Source: Rhodobacterales bacterium (GTDB taxonomy: Bacteria; Pseudomonadota; Alphaproteobacteria; Rhodobacterales; Rhodobacteraceae). From it: DNA of 64,000 nt. Below the pieces are notes generated by a model. The model was given only the letters and a program-made list of their open reading frames with translations. It ran no database searches and was not told where the DNA came from. Below are positions 56,652-64,000 of the stretch, piece after piece (the stretch's first letter is position 1; every line of letters begins with the position of its first letter). Both the position numbers and the translations under genes were made by a program. The stretch is taken from assembly GCA_003249215.1 (NCBI GenBank), contig QKJR01000027.1, positions 111,641 to 175,640 on the forward strand, given 5' to 3'.

Positions 56652-56657
56652 CATCGA

Positions 56658-56681
56658 CGGGCGGGGCATGAACCCCGCCCG
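56658..56681 (+). other. Hairpin upstream of gmaS
   Basis: A perfect 9-bp GC stem (CGGGCGGGG / CCCCGCCCG) with a CATGAA loop fills the 53-bp gap between mgsC and gmaS. No U-tract follows, so transcription should read through. It mirrors the hairpin on the other side of gmaS. Confidence 0.6.
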
Positions 56682-56704
56682 CCTCTTCAACAGGGAATGA
56701 CACA

Positions 56705-58009
56705 ATGACCGATCTTGCCGCCTTCGCCCGCGAAAAGGGCGTGAAATACTTCATGATCTCCTACACCGACCTGTTCGGGGCCCAGCGCGCCAAGCTGGTC
56801 CCCGCGCAGGCGATTTCCGACATGCAGGAAGACGGGGCTGGCTTCGCCGGTTTCGCCACGCATCTCGACCTGACGCCCGCGCACCCCGACATGCTCGCCG
56901 TGCCGGATGCGCCCTCGGTCATCCAGCTGCCGTGGAAAAAGGATGTGGCCTGGGTCGCTTCGAACTGCGTGATGGACGGTGCGGGCCTGGCGCAGGCGCC
57001 GCGCAACCTGCTCGCCGGGCTGATCGCCGAGGCCGCCGCGATGGATCTCGAGGTCAAGACCGGGGTCGAGCCCGAATTCTTCCTGCTGACCCCCGAGGGC
57101 ACGCAGATTTCGGACCCGTTCGATACCGCCGCCAAGCCCTGCTACGACCAGCAGGCGGTGATGCGCCGCTATGACGTGATCGCGGAAATCTGCGATTACA
57201 TGCTGGAACTGGGTTGGGAGCCCTATCAGAACGACCACGAGGATGCGAACGGCCAGTTCGAGATGAACTGGAAATACGATGGCGCGATGGCCACCGCCGA
57301 CAAGCACTCGTTCTTCAAGTTCATGGTGAAATCAGTCGCCGAGAAGCACGGCCTGCGCGCCACCTTCATGCCCAAGCCCATCCCCGGGCTGACCGGCAAC
57401 GGCTGCCATGCGCATATCTCGGTGTGGAACACCAAGACCGGCAAGAACGCCTTCTCGGACGACACCAAGGAGCTCTCGCTCTCGGATGAGGGCCGTCACT
57501 TCCTTGGCGGGATCATGAAGCACGCCTCGGCGCTCGCGGTGATCACCAACCCGACGATCAACAGCTACAAGCGCATCAACGCGCCGCGCACGATCTCGGG
57601 GGCGACCTGGGCGCCGAACACGGTGACCTGGACCGGCAACAACCGCACCCATATGGTGCGCGTCCCGGGCCCCGGCCGGTTTGAACTCCGCCTGCCCGAT
57701 GGCGCGGTGAACCCCTATCTGCTGCAAGCCGTGATCATCGCAGCCGGTCTCTCGGGCCTGAAATCCAAGGCCGATCCGGGCCCGCGCTACGATATCGACA
57801 TGTATGCCGAGGGCCACAAGATCGAAGGCGCGCCGAAGCTGCCGCTCAACCTTCTGGACGCGATCCGTGCCTATGATGCCGATCCGGGCCTCAAGGCCGC
57901 GATGGGCGAGGAATTCTCGGCCGCCTATCTCAAGCTCAAGATGCAGGAATGGAACAGCTTCGTGAACCATTTCTCGCATTGGGAACGCGACAACACGCTG
58001 GATATCTGA
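56705..58009 (+). CDS. gmaS: Gamma-glutamylmethylamide synthetase (glutamine synthetase III-like)
   Basis: A 434-residue glutamine-synthetase-fold enzyme of the short GlnT type. Metal and ATP motifs are present: VEPEFFLL, NDHEDANGQFEMNW, GNGCHAHIS and NAPRTISGATWAPN with the downstream R-E-L-R block (PGRFELRLPDG). Glutamine synthetases of this subtype are annotated as glnT, but its position between mgsABC and mgdABCD marks it as GmaS. GmaS ligates methylamine to glutamate at the cost of ATP. Two GC hairpins flank it. Confidence 0.87.
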   Translation: MTDLAAFAREKGVKYFMISYTDLFGAQRAKLVPAQAISDMQEDGAGFAGFATHLDLTPAHPDMLAVPDAPSVIQLPWKKDVAWVASNCVMDGAGLAQAPRNLLAGLIAEAAAMDLEVKTGVEPEFFLLTPEGTQISDPFDTAAKPCYDQQAVMRRYDVIAEICDYMLELGWEPYQNDHEDANGQFEMNWKYDGAMATADKHSFFKFMVKSVAEKHGLRATFMPKPIPGLTGNGCHAHISVWNTKTGKNAFSDDTKELSLSDEGRHFLGGIMKHASALAVITNPTINSYKRINAPRTISGATWAPNTVTWTGNNRTHMVRVPGPGRFELRLPDGAVNPYLLQAVIIAAGLSGLKSKADPGPRYDIDMYAEGHKIEGAPKLPLNLLDAIRAYDADPGLKAAMGEEFSAAYLKLKMQEWNSFVNHFSHWERDNTLDI

Positions 58010-58018
58010 TCCAACACC

Positions 58019-58042
58019 GACGGGCCCGTCCCCGGGCCCGTC
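58019..58042 (+). other. Hairpin between gmaS and mgdA
   Basis: A perfect 9-bp stem (GACGGGCCC at 58019-58027, GGGCCCGTC at 58034-58042) with a six-base loop, followed by CCTCCCTTTT. It may act as a weak terminator or a 3' stabiliser for gmaS mRNA within the operon. Confidence 0.6.
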
Positions 58043-58066
58043 CCTCCCTTTTCGAGACGATCCATC

Positions 58067-59317
58067 ATGCGCTTTTCCGGTTTTCGCGTCATCAAGGAGG
58101 CCCTGACGGGCTACAAGGGCTGGGGGCCGCTGTGGCGCAACCCCGAGCCGCAACCCTCCTATGATTACATCATCGTCGGCGGCGGCGGTCATGGGCTGGC
58201 GACGGCCTATCACCTCGCCAAGGTCTTTGGCGGCAAGCGCATCGCCGTGCTCGAGCGCGGCTGGCTCGGCCAGGGCAATATCGGGCGCAACACCACGATC
58301 ATCCGCTCGAACTATCTGCTGCCCGGCAACGAGCCCTTCTATGAGTTTTCCATGAAGCTCTGGGAGAACATGGAGCAGGAGTTCAACTTCAACGCGATGG
58401 TGAGCCAGCGCGGGATCCTCAACCTGATCCATACCGACGGCCAGCGCGACGCCTATCGCCGGCGCGGCAATGCGATGCGGTTCGCCGGCGCGGATTCGGA
58501 ATTGCTCGACCACGAGCAGGTCCGCGCGATGTATCCCTGGCTCAATTTCGAAAACGCGCGCTTCCCGATCAAGGGCGGGCTGATGCAGCGCCGCGCGGGC
58601 ACGGCGCGCCATGACGGCGTGGCCTGGGGCTATGCGCGGGGCGCCGATCTTCTGGGCGTCGATCTCATTCAGAACTGCGAAGTGACCGGCTTCCGCATCG
58701 AGAATGGCAAGGTTCTCGGCGTCGAGACCTCGCGCGGCTATATTGGTGCGGGCAAGGTCGGCGTCGCGGTCGCCGGCATGTCGGGCAAGGTCATGGCCAA
58801 GGCGGGCATGCGCCTGCCGATCGAGACCCATGTGCTGCAGGCCTTCGTCTCGGAGGGGCTCAAGCCCTTCATCGACGGCGTCATCACCTTCGGTGCGGGG
58901 CATTTCTACGTCAGCCAGTCGGACAAGGGCGGCCTCGTCTTCGGCGGCGATATCGACGGCTACAATTCCTACGCCCAGCGCGGAAACCTGCCGGTGATCG
59001 AGGATGTGGCCGAGGGCGGCATGGCCTTGATGCCCGCGATCGGCCGCGCGCGGCTCCTGCGCGCCTGGGGCGGCATCATGGACATGTCGATGGACGGCTC
59101 GCCGATCATCGACCGCACGCCGATTGAAGGCCTCTATCTCAACGCCGGCTGGTGCTATGGCGGGTTCAAGGCGACACCGGCGAGCGGTTACGCCTTCGCG
59201 CATCTGCTGGCCACCGACCGCCCGCACGAGACCGCGCGCTTCATGCGCCTCGACCGTTTCGAACGCGGCTATGTCATCGACGAAAAGGGCGTGGGTGCCC
59301 AGCCGAACCTGCACTGA
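58067..59317 (+). CDS. mgdA: N-methylglutamate dehydrogenase subunit A (sarcosine oxidase beta-like)
   Basis: A 416-residue FAD protein of the SoxB type. The dinucleotide fold YDYIIVGGGGHGLATAYHLA starts near residue 32 and a second flavin segment, GLYLNAGWCYGGFKATPASG, is near the C-terminus. With MgdB, MgdC and MgdD it oxidises N-methylglutamate to glutamate, passing the methyl group as formaldehyde or methylene-tetrahydrofolate. The synteny with gmaS and mgs genes separates it from true sarcosine oxidase. Confidence 0.9.
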   Translation: MRFSGFRVIKEALTGYKGWGPLWRNPEPQPSYDYIIVGGGGHGLATAYHLAKVFGGKRIAVLERGWLGQGNIGRNTTIIRSNYLLPGNEPFYEFSMKLWENMEQEFNFNAMVSQRGILNLIHTDGQRDAYRRRGNAMRFAGADSELLDHEQVRAMYPWLNFENARFPIKGGLMQRRAGTARHDGVAWGYARGADLLGVDLIQNCEVTGFRIENGKVLGVETSRGYIGAGKVGVAVAGMSGKVMAKAGMRLPIETHVLQAFVSEGLKPFIDGVITFGAGHFYVSQSDKGGLVFGGDIDGYNSYAQRGNLPVIEDVAEGGMALMPAIGRARLLRAWGGIMDMSMDGSPIIDRTPIEGLYLNAGWCYGGFKATPASGYAFAHLLATDRPHETARFMRLDRFERGYVIDEKGVGAQPNLH

Positions 59318-59332
59318 GAACCGAGAAACAAC

Positions 59333-59623
59333 ATGCTGATCCCTCATCCTCTCCTCGGCCTTCGCGACGCGCAGGAATTCACCTATCTGGGCGATGCTTC
59401 GCTCATCCATCGCCCCGACGGCATGGCCGAAAACGCGGCCGAGACCTTCTTCGACTATGTCTATCTGCGCGACAACCCGGCCGGCGTTCACCGCGAGCTG
59501 TGGTTTCACGAACAGGGCGACCGCTCGTGGCTGGTGGTCACGCGCGACACGACCACGCATGAGATTCTGGGCGCCGAACTCGCCCGCGATGTCGCGCTCG
59601 CCGCGAAAGGGGGTGCGCAATGA
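59333..59623 (+). CDS. mgdB: N-methylglutamate dehydrogenase subunit B (sarcosine oxidase delta-like)
   Basis: A 96-residue protein of the SoxD type: LIPHPLLGLRDAQEFTYLGD at the start and WLVVTRDTTTHEILGAE near the end. It contains no cysteine at all. SoxD of tetrameric sarcosine oxidase uses three Cys and a His for zinc (start CPYCG, later HxxGC); here these read PLLG and EQGD. The subunit therefore should not hold that zinc. Its stop overlaps the mgdC start (ATGA). Confidence 0.88.
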   Translation: MLIPHPLLGLRDAQEFTYLGDASLIHRPDGMAENAAETFFDYVYLRDNPAGVHRELWFHEQGDRSWLVVTRDTTTHEILGAELARDVALAAKGGAQ

Positions 59624-62553
59624 GCCGTCTTTCCGGGGGGCTGATCGACCGCTCGCAACGCCTGAGCTTCACCTTCGATGGCAAGAGCTATTCCGGCCAT
59701 CCCGGCGATACGCTGGCCTCGGCGCTTCTGGCCAATGACGTGCGGCTGATGGGGCGCAGCTTCAAATATCACCGCCCGCGCGGCGTGGTCTCCTCGGGCT
59801 CGGAGGAGCCGAACGCGCTGGTCGAGCTCCGCAGCGGCGCGCGGCAGGAGCCGAACACCCGCGCGACCATGGCCGAGCTCTATGACGGGCTCATCGCCAA
59901 CAGCCAGAACCGCGTCGGATCGCTCGCCTTCGACCTGCTGGCGGTCAATGATCTCGCCTCGCCCTTCTTCGCGGCGGGCTTCTATTACAAGACCTTCATG
60001 TGGCCCAAGGCCTTCTGGGAAAAGCTCTACGAACCGATGATCCGCAAGGCCGCGGGGCTGGGCAGCCTCACCAAGCTTGCCGACCCGGACGATTACGACA
60101 AGGGCTTCCTGCATTGCGATCTTCTGGTGATCGGCGGCGGCGCGGCGGGCCTTGCGGCGGCGCTGACCGCGGCGCGCGCCGGTGCCCGGGTGATCCTCGC
60201 CGATGAGGATTTCCGCCTCGGCGGGCGGCTCATGGCGGAAACCCATACGCTGAACGACGCCCCCGCGGGCGACTGGATCGCGGCCCTCGAGGCCGAATTC
60301 GACGCCCTGCCGAACCTGCGCGTGATGCGCCGCACCACCGTCTTCGGCGCCTTCGATCACGGCATCTATGGCGCGGTCGAGCGGGTCTCGGACCACCTCG
60401 CCACCCCCGGCAAGGCGGTGCGCCAGACGCTGTGGCGGATCACCGCGAAACGCATCGTTCTGGCCGCGGGCGCGACCGAGCGCCACATCCCCTTTGCCAA
60501 CAACGACCGCCCCGGCGTGATGCTCTCGGGCGCGATGCGCACCTACGCCAACCGCTATGCGGTCAGCCCCGCGAACCGCGTCGCGATCTTCACCAATGGC
60601 GACGACGGCCACCGCACGGCGCTCGATCTGATGGCCAAGGGTGTCGAGATCGCGGGCGTGATCGACACGCGGACCGAGGCCAAGGCGCTTGGCAAATATC
60701 CCCTCTTCGCGGGCGCCGTGGTCAGCAACGCCAAGGGGCGGCTGGGGCTCAAAAGCCTCGAGATCACCCGCGACGGCACCTCGCACTGGATCGAAGCCGG
60801 GGCGCTCGGCGTCTCGGGCGGCTGGAACCCGAACGTGCATCTGGCAAGCCACCATCGCGGCCGCCCGGTCTGGGATGAGGCGAGCCTCGCCTTCCTGCCC
60901 GGCACCGACCTGCCGCCCGGCATGGTGGTGGCGGGCGCCGCCGCGGGCCGCGGCACGACGCATGGGGCGCTGACCTCGGGCGCCGAGGCGGCCGTGGCCG
61001 CCCTGGGTGCGATCGGCATCACCGCCGCCCTGCCCGATCTGCCCCGCGCCGAAGATGCGCCGCAAGCGCAATCCGCCTTCTGGCATGTGCCGGGCAAGGC
61101 GCGCGCCTGGGTCGATTTCCAGAACGATGTGACCGTCAAGGACGTGAAACTCGCCCGGCAAGAGAACATGGTTCCGGTCGAGCATCTGAAACGCTGGACC
61201 ACGCTCGGCATGGCCACCGATCAGGGCAAGACCGCCAACGTCACCGCTCTGGCCGTCATGGCCGAGCTGACCGGCAAGACGATCCCGCAGACCGGCACGA
61301 CGATCTTCCGCCCGCCCTATACCGGCGTCTCGCTGGCCGTGCTCGGCGGTGGCGATACCGGCGCCCATTTCCGGCCTCGCCGCCTGACGCCGACGCACGA
61401 ATGGGCGAAATCGCAAGGCGCGGTCTTCGTCGAGGTCGGGCAATGGATGCGCGCGCAATATTTCCCGCGCAAGGGCGAGACGACCTGGCGCGAGACGGTC
61501 GACCGCGAGGTTCTGGCGACCCGTGCGGGCGTGGGCCTGTGTGACGTGACCACGCTCGGCAAGGTCGATGTGCAGGGCGCGGATGCGGGCGAATTCCTGA
61601 ACCGGATCTATGCCAATGCGATGGCCAGCCTGAAGGTGGGCATGGTCCGCTATGGGCTGATGCTGCGCGAGGATGGCCACGCCTATGACGATGGCACCTG
61701 CGCGCGTCTGGCCGAGGATCACTATGTGGTCACCACGACCACCGCGCAGGCGGGCCCGGTCTATCGCCACATGGAATTCGCGCGCCAGTGCCTCTGGCCC
61801 GAGCTCGACGTGCAGCTGATCTCGACGACCGACGCTTGGGCGCAGATCTCGGTTGCCGGGCCCAACGCCCGCATGCTGCTGGAACGCATCGTCGACGGGT
61901 TCGACATTTCGAACGAGGGCTTTCCCTTCATGGCCTGCGCGGAGCTGACCGTCTGCAACGGCCTGCGCGCGCGGCTCTTCCGGATCTCCTTCTCGGGGGA
62001 ACTGGCCTATGAGATCGCCGTCCCCGCCCGCTACGGCGCGGCGCTGATGGGGCGGATGGTCGAGGTCGGCGCGGATCTCGGCGCCACGCCCTATGGCACC
62101 GAGGCTCTGGGCGTGCTGCGCATCGAGAAGGGCCATGCCGCAGGCAATGAGCTCAATGGCCAGACCACCGCGCAGATGCTCGGCATGGGCAAGATGGTGT
62201 CCACCAAGAAAGACAGCATCGGCGCGGTGATGAGCCGGCGCGAGGGAATGGTTGCGGAAACCCGCACCCTCGTTGGGCTGATGCCGGTCGATGCCACCGA
62301 GCCCGTCACCGCCGGTTCGCACCTCTTCGACGAGGGCGCCGCGCAGAAGACCGAGACCGATCTCGGCTGGATCACCTCGGCCTGCTACTCGCCGCATCTC
62401 GCCTCGGGCATCGGCCTTGGCTTCCTTGCCAATGGCAAGGATCGGATCGGCCAGGTGGTGATCGCCGCCAACCCGTTGCAGGGGCAAAGCGTGCGGATGC
62501 GCGTCGTCTCGCCCCATTTCGTCGACCCCGAAGGAGGACGCCTTCGTGACTGA
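59620..62553 (+). CDS. mgdC: N-methylglutamate dehydrogenase subunit C (sarcosine oxidase alpha-like)
   Basis: A 977-residue protein of the SoxA type. The N-terminal 2Fe-2S-fold-like region (SFTFDGKSYSGHPGDTLASA) is followed by a FAD/NAD-binding fold (CDLLVIGGGAAGLAAALTAA near residue 165), a second dinucleotide region, and a C-terminal GcvT/aminomethyltransferase-like domain from about 600 (LCDVTTLGKVDVQGADAGEF). The last binds tetrahydrofolate. It overlaps both neighbours by 4 and 8 bp. Confidence 0.93.
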   Translation: MSRLSGGLIDRSQRLSFTFDGKSYSGHPGDTLASALLANDVRLMGRSFKYHRPRGVVSSGSEEPNALVELRSGARQEPNTRATMAELYDGLIANSQNRVGSLAFDLLAVNDLASPFFAAGFYYKTFMWPKAFWEKLYEPMIRKAAGLGSLTKLADPDDYDKGFLHCDLLVIGGGAAGLAAALTAARAGARVILADEDFRLGGRLMAETHTLNDAPAGDWIAALEAEFDALPNLRVMRRTTVFGAFDHGIYGAVERVSDHLATPGKAVRQTLWRITAKRIVLAAGATERHIPFANNDRPGVMLSGAMRTYANRYAVSPANRVAIFTNGDDGHRTALDLMAKGVEIAGVIDTRTEAKALGKYPLFAGAVVSNAKGRLGLKSLEITRDGTSHWIEAGALGVSGGWNPNVHLASHHRGRPVWDEASLAFLPGTDLPPGMVVAGAAAGRGTTHGALTSGAEAAVAALGAIGITAALPDLPRAEDAPQAQSAFWHVPGKARAWVDFQNDVTVKDVKLARQENMVPVEHLKRWTTLGMATDQGKTANVTALAVMAELTGKTIPQTGTTIFRPPYTGVSLAVLGGGDTGAHFRPRRLTPTHEWAKSQGAVFVEVGQWMRAQYFPRKGETTWRETVDREVLATRAGVGLCDVTTLGKVDVQGADAGEFLNRIYANAMASLKVGMVRYGLMLREDGHAYDDGTCARLAEDHYVVTTTTAQAGPVYRHMEFARQCLWPELDVQLISTTDAWAQISVAGPNARMLLERIVDGFDISNEGFPFMACAELTVCNGLRARLFRISFSGELAYEIAVPARYGAALMGRMVEVGADLGATPYGTEALGVLRIEKGHAAGNELNGQTTAQMLGMGKMVSTKKDSIGAVMSRREGMVAETRTLVGLMPVDATEPVTAGSHLFDEGAAQKTETDLGWITSACYSPHLASGIGLGFLANGKDRIGQVVIAANPLQGQSVRMRVVSPHFVDPEGGRLRD

Positions 62554-63106
62554 TCTCGCTCCCATGACCGCCCTTGGCGGATCGCTCGCCCGCGCGCAAA
62601 GCTTCGGCGCGCTCGCCATCGCCGAGAATGCCGATCTGGCGCTCGCCTCGCTGGCGCAGCGGCGCGGCGCGGCGCAGCCGGTGCCGATGGGCCTCGCCCT
62701 GCCCGGCCCGGGCCTGTGGCATGCCGGCAATGGCATGGCCGCTTTCTGGACCGGCCCCGGCCAATGGATGATCGAGGCCCCCGGCCGCGCCGCGGAGGAT
62801 TTCGCGGGCGCCGTGAAACAGGCCGCGCCCGAATGCTCGGTCACCGAACAGACCGACGCCTTTGTCGCCTTCGAGATCGCCTCGAGCGCAGGCGCCGCCC
62901 CGATCCTTTCGCTTCTGGCGAAACTCGTGAATATCGACGCCGCGGGCTTCGGCCCCGGCTCGGCCACCCGCACCGGGCTCGAACATATGAGCGTCTTCGT
63001 GATCCGCCGCGCCGAGGACCGGCTCGCGGTGATCGGGATGCGCTCGGCCGCGGGCTCGATCTGGCACGCGCTGGAAAGTGCTGCTGCACGACTTCAGGGA
63101 GAGTGA
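62546..63106 (+). CDS. mgdD: N-methylglutamate dehydrogenase subunit D (sarcosine oxidase gamma-like)
   Basis: A 186-residue protein of the SoxG type: the [24 protein letters not shown] segment and a GcvT-like fold remnant ([15 protein letters not shown]). It starts at GTG 62546 with GGAGGA upstream and overlaps mgdC by 8 bp. It completes the four-subunit dehydrogenase. folD follows one base after its stop. Confidence 0.88.
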   Translation: MTDLAPMTALGGSLARAQSFGALAIAENADLALASLAQRRGAAQPVPMGLALPGPGLWHAGNGMAAFWTGPGQWMIEAPGRAAEDFAGAVKQAAPECSVTEQTDAFVAFEIASSAGAAPILSLLAKLVNIDAAGFGPGSATRTGLEHMSVFVIRRAEDRLAVIGMRSAAGSIWHALESAAARLQGE

Positions 63107-63107
63107 G

Positions 63108-63998
63108 ATGACCGCCAAGATCATTGACGGCAAGGCCTTTGCGGCCAATGTGCGCGCGCAGGTGGCAAGCCATGTTTCGCGGCTGAAGGCCGAACAGGGG
63201 ATCACCCCGGGCCTTGCGGTGGTGCTGGTGGGCGAGGATCCGGCCTCGGAGGTCTATGTCCGCAACAAGGGCAAGCAGACCATCGAGGTCGGGATGAACA
63301 GCTTCGAGCACAAGCTGCCCGCCGAGACCTCGGAGGCCGATCTGCTGGCGCTGATCGCCAAGCTCAATGCCGATCCGGCGGTGCATGGGATCCTCGTGCA
63401 ATTGCCGCTGCCCGGGCATCTGAACTCCGATCTGGTGATCAATGCGATCGACCCGGCGAAGGATGTGGACGGGTTCCACATCTCGAACGTGGGCCTTCTG
63501 GGCACCGGACAGAAATCCATGGTGCCCTGCACGCCGCTTGGCTGCCTGATGATGCTGCGCGACCATCTGGGGAGCCTCTCGGGCCTCAATGCGGTCGTGG
63601 TCGGGCGCTCGAACATCGTCGGCAAGCCGATGGCACAGCTCCTCTTGGGCGACAGCTGCACGGTGACGATCGCGCATTCGCGCACCAAGGATCTGGGTGC
63701 GGTGTGCCGCGGGGCGGATATCCTCGTGGCCGCCGTGGGCCGCCCCGAGATGATCCCGGGCGACTGGGTGAAACCCGGCGCCACCGTGATCGACGTCGGC
63801 ATCAACCGGATCGAGCGCGACGGCAAAAAGAAGCTCGTGGGAGATGTGGAATTCGCGAGCGCCGCGCAGGTCGCGGGCGCGATCACGCCGGTGCCGGGCG
63901 GCGTTGGCCCGATGACCATCGCCTGCCTTCTGGCCAATACGCTCACCGCCTGTTGCCGCGCCAACGGCCTGCCCGAGCCCGAAGGGCTCACCGCGTAA
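63108..63998 (+). CDS. folD: Bifunctional methylenetetrahydrofolate dehydrogenase/cyclohydrolase
   Basis: A 296-residue FolD. Signature segments are [31 protein letters not shown], the [21 protein letters not shown] site and [19 protein letters not shown]. It oxidises methylene-tetrahydrofolate to formyl-tetrahydrofolate. At the end of the methylamine operon it would process the one-carbon unit released by the dehydrogenase. The start at 63108 (AGGGAGAG upstream) is one base after mgdD. Confidence 0.96.
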   Translation: MTAKIIDGKAFAANVRAQVASHVSRLKAEQGITPGLAVVLVGEDPASEVYVRNKGKQTIEVGMNSFEHKLPAETSEADLLALIAKLNADPAVHGILVQLPLPGHLNSDLVINAIDPAKDVDGFHISNVGLLGTGQKSMVPCTPLGCLMMLRDHLGSLSGLNAVVVGRSNIVGKPMAQLLLGDSCTVTIAHSRTKDLGAVCRGADILVAAVGRPEMIPGDWVKPGATVIDVGINRIERDGKKKLVGDVEFASAAQVAGAITPVPGGVGPMTIACLLANTLTACCRANGLPEPEGLTA

Positions 63999-64000
63999 GG

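Noticed and set aside
57332..59620. Minus-strand open frame opposite gmaS and mgdA
   Set aside because: Spans two real genes in antisense, including their intercistronic hairpin; no domain seen.
59506..62973. Very long open frame on the minus strand (over 1100 codons) opposite mgdC
   Set aside because: It mirrors the codon pattern of mgdC, as expected for GC-rich genes; it has no ribosome site or recognisable domain, and mgdC is conserved and in operon order.
58067..63106. Annotation of the four-subunit enzyme as tetrameric sarcosine oxidase
   Set aside because: Sequence families match, but the adjacent mgsABC and gmaS genes point to N-methylglutamate dehydrogenase.

Overview
The window is GC-rich bacterial chromosome with almost no spacer DNA and many 4-8 bp gene overlaps. 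The gene set fits an alphaproteobacterium of the Rhodobacterales (Rhodobacter/Paracoccus-like): class I lysyl-tRNA synthetase, DUF3572, DUF983, DUF4153, a PleD-type diguanylate cyclase, a cytochrome-linked urate hydroxylase and an N-methylglutamate (methylamine) operon. That placement is inferred from gene content, not from a marker-gene comparison. I saw no rRNA, tRNA, CRISPR, prophage or insertion sequence.

Layout. 1-0.84 kb: start of clpX and all of clpP. 1.1-4.5 kb: a secreted sensor-like protein and a chemoreceptor with a C-terminal CheR-docking-like tail. 4.5-9.1 kb: purine/ureide catabolism (puuD, uraH, a puuE-uraD fusion, allE, allA), turning urate into glyoxylate and urea. No allantoate amidohydrolase is present. 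9.1-13.7 kb: a LacI regulator with repeated upstream motifs, glycerate 2-kinase (a possible outlet for glyoxylate carbon) and a periplasmic 5'-nucleotidase. 13.9-15.6 kb: DUF952, pyrD and an ArsC-like gene.

15.8-25.5 kb is a leftward, probably co-transcribed acetate module: acsA, adk, DUF4212, a sodium:solute symporter, a cNMP/CBS/DUF294 nucleotidyltransferase-like protein, a small membrane protein, a response regulator, and a membrane protein that joins a degenerate histidine-kinase-like region to a DEDDh 3'-5' exonuclease. Perfect paired hairpins flank the symporter pair. This is my best candidate for an undescribed signalling system. 25.9-41.6 kb is mostly housekeeping and single genes (SulP, HugZ-like, beta-helix protein, CHAD, lysS, TerB, a tandem PilJ-type periplasmic protein, dacB, nadD, DUF4153, HAD, DUF3572). 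It also holds an H-NOX-like/diguanylate cyclase pair in which the H-NOX has lost its heme-ligating histidine.

41.7-50.7 kb: pleD, then an ECF sigma/anti-sigma operon with an EF-hand, Met-rich secreted protein and a CpxP-like metal sensor; then DUF983, Nudix, two small lipoproteins, an aldo/keto reductase, msrB and an acyltransferase. 51.1-52.6 kb is a repeat-like gene broken by a frameshift. 52.9-64 kb is the methylamine operon: XRE-cupin regulator, mgsA, mgsB, mgsC, gmaS, mgdABCD, folD. In this sequence mgsC carries a frameshift near its N terminus, so the pathway as read is interrupted unless this is a sequencing error.
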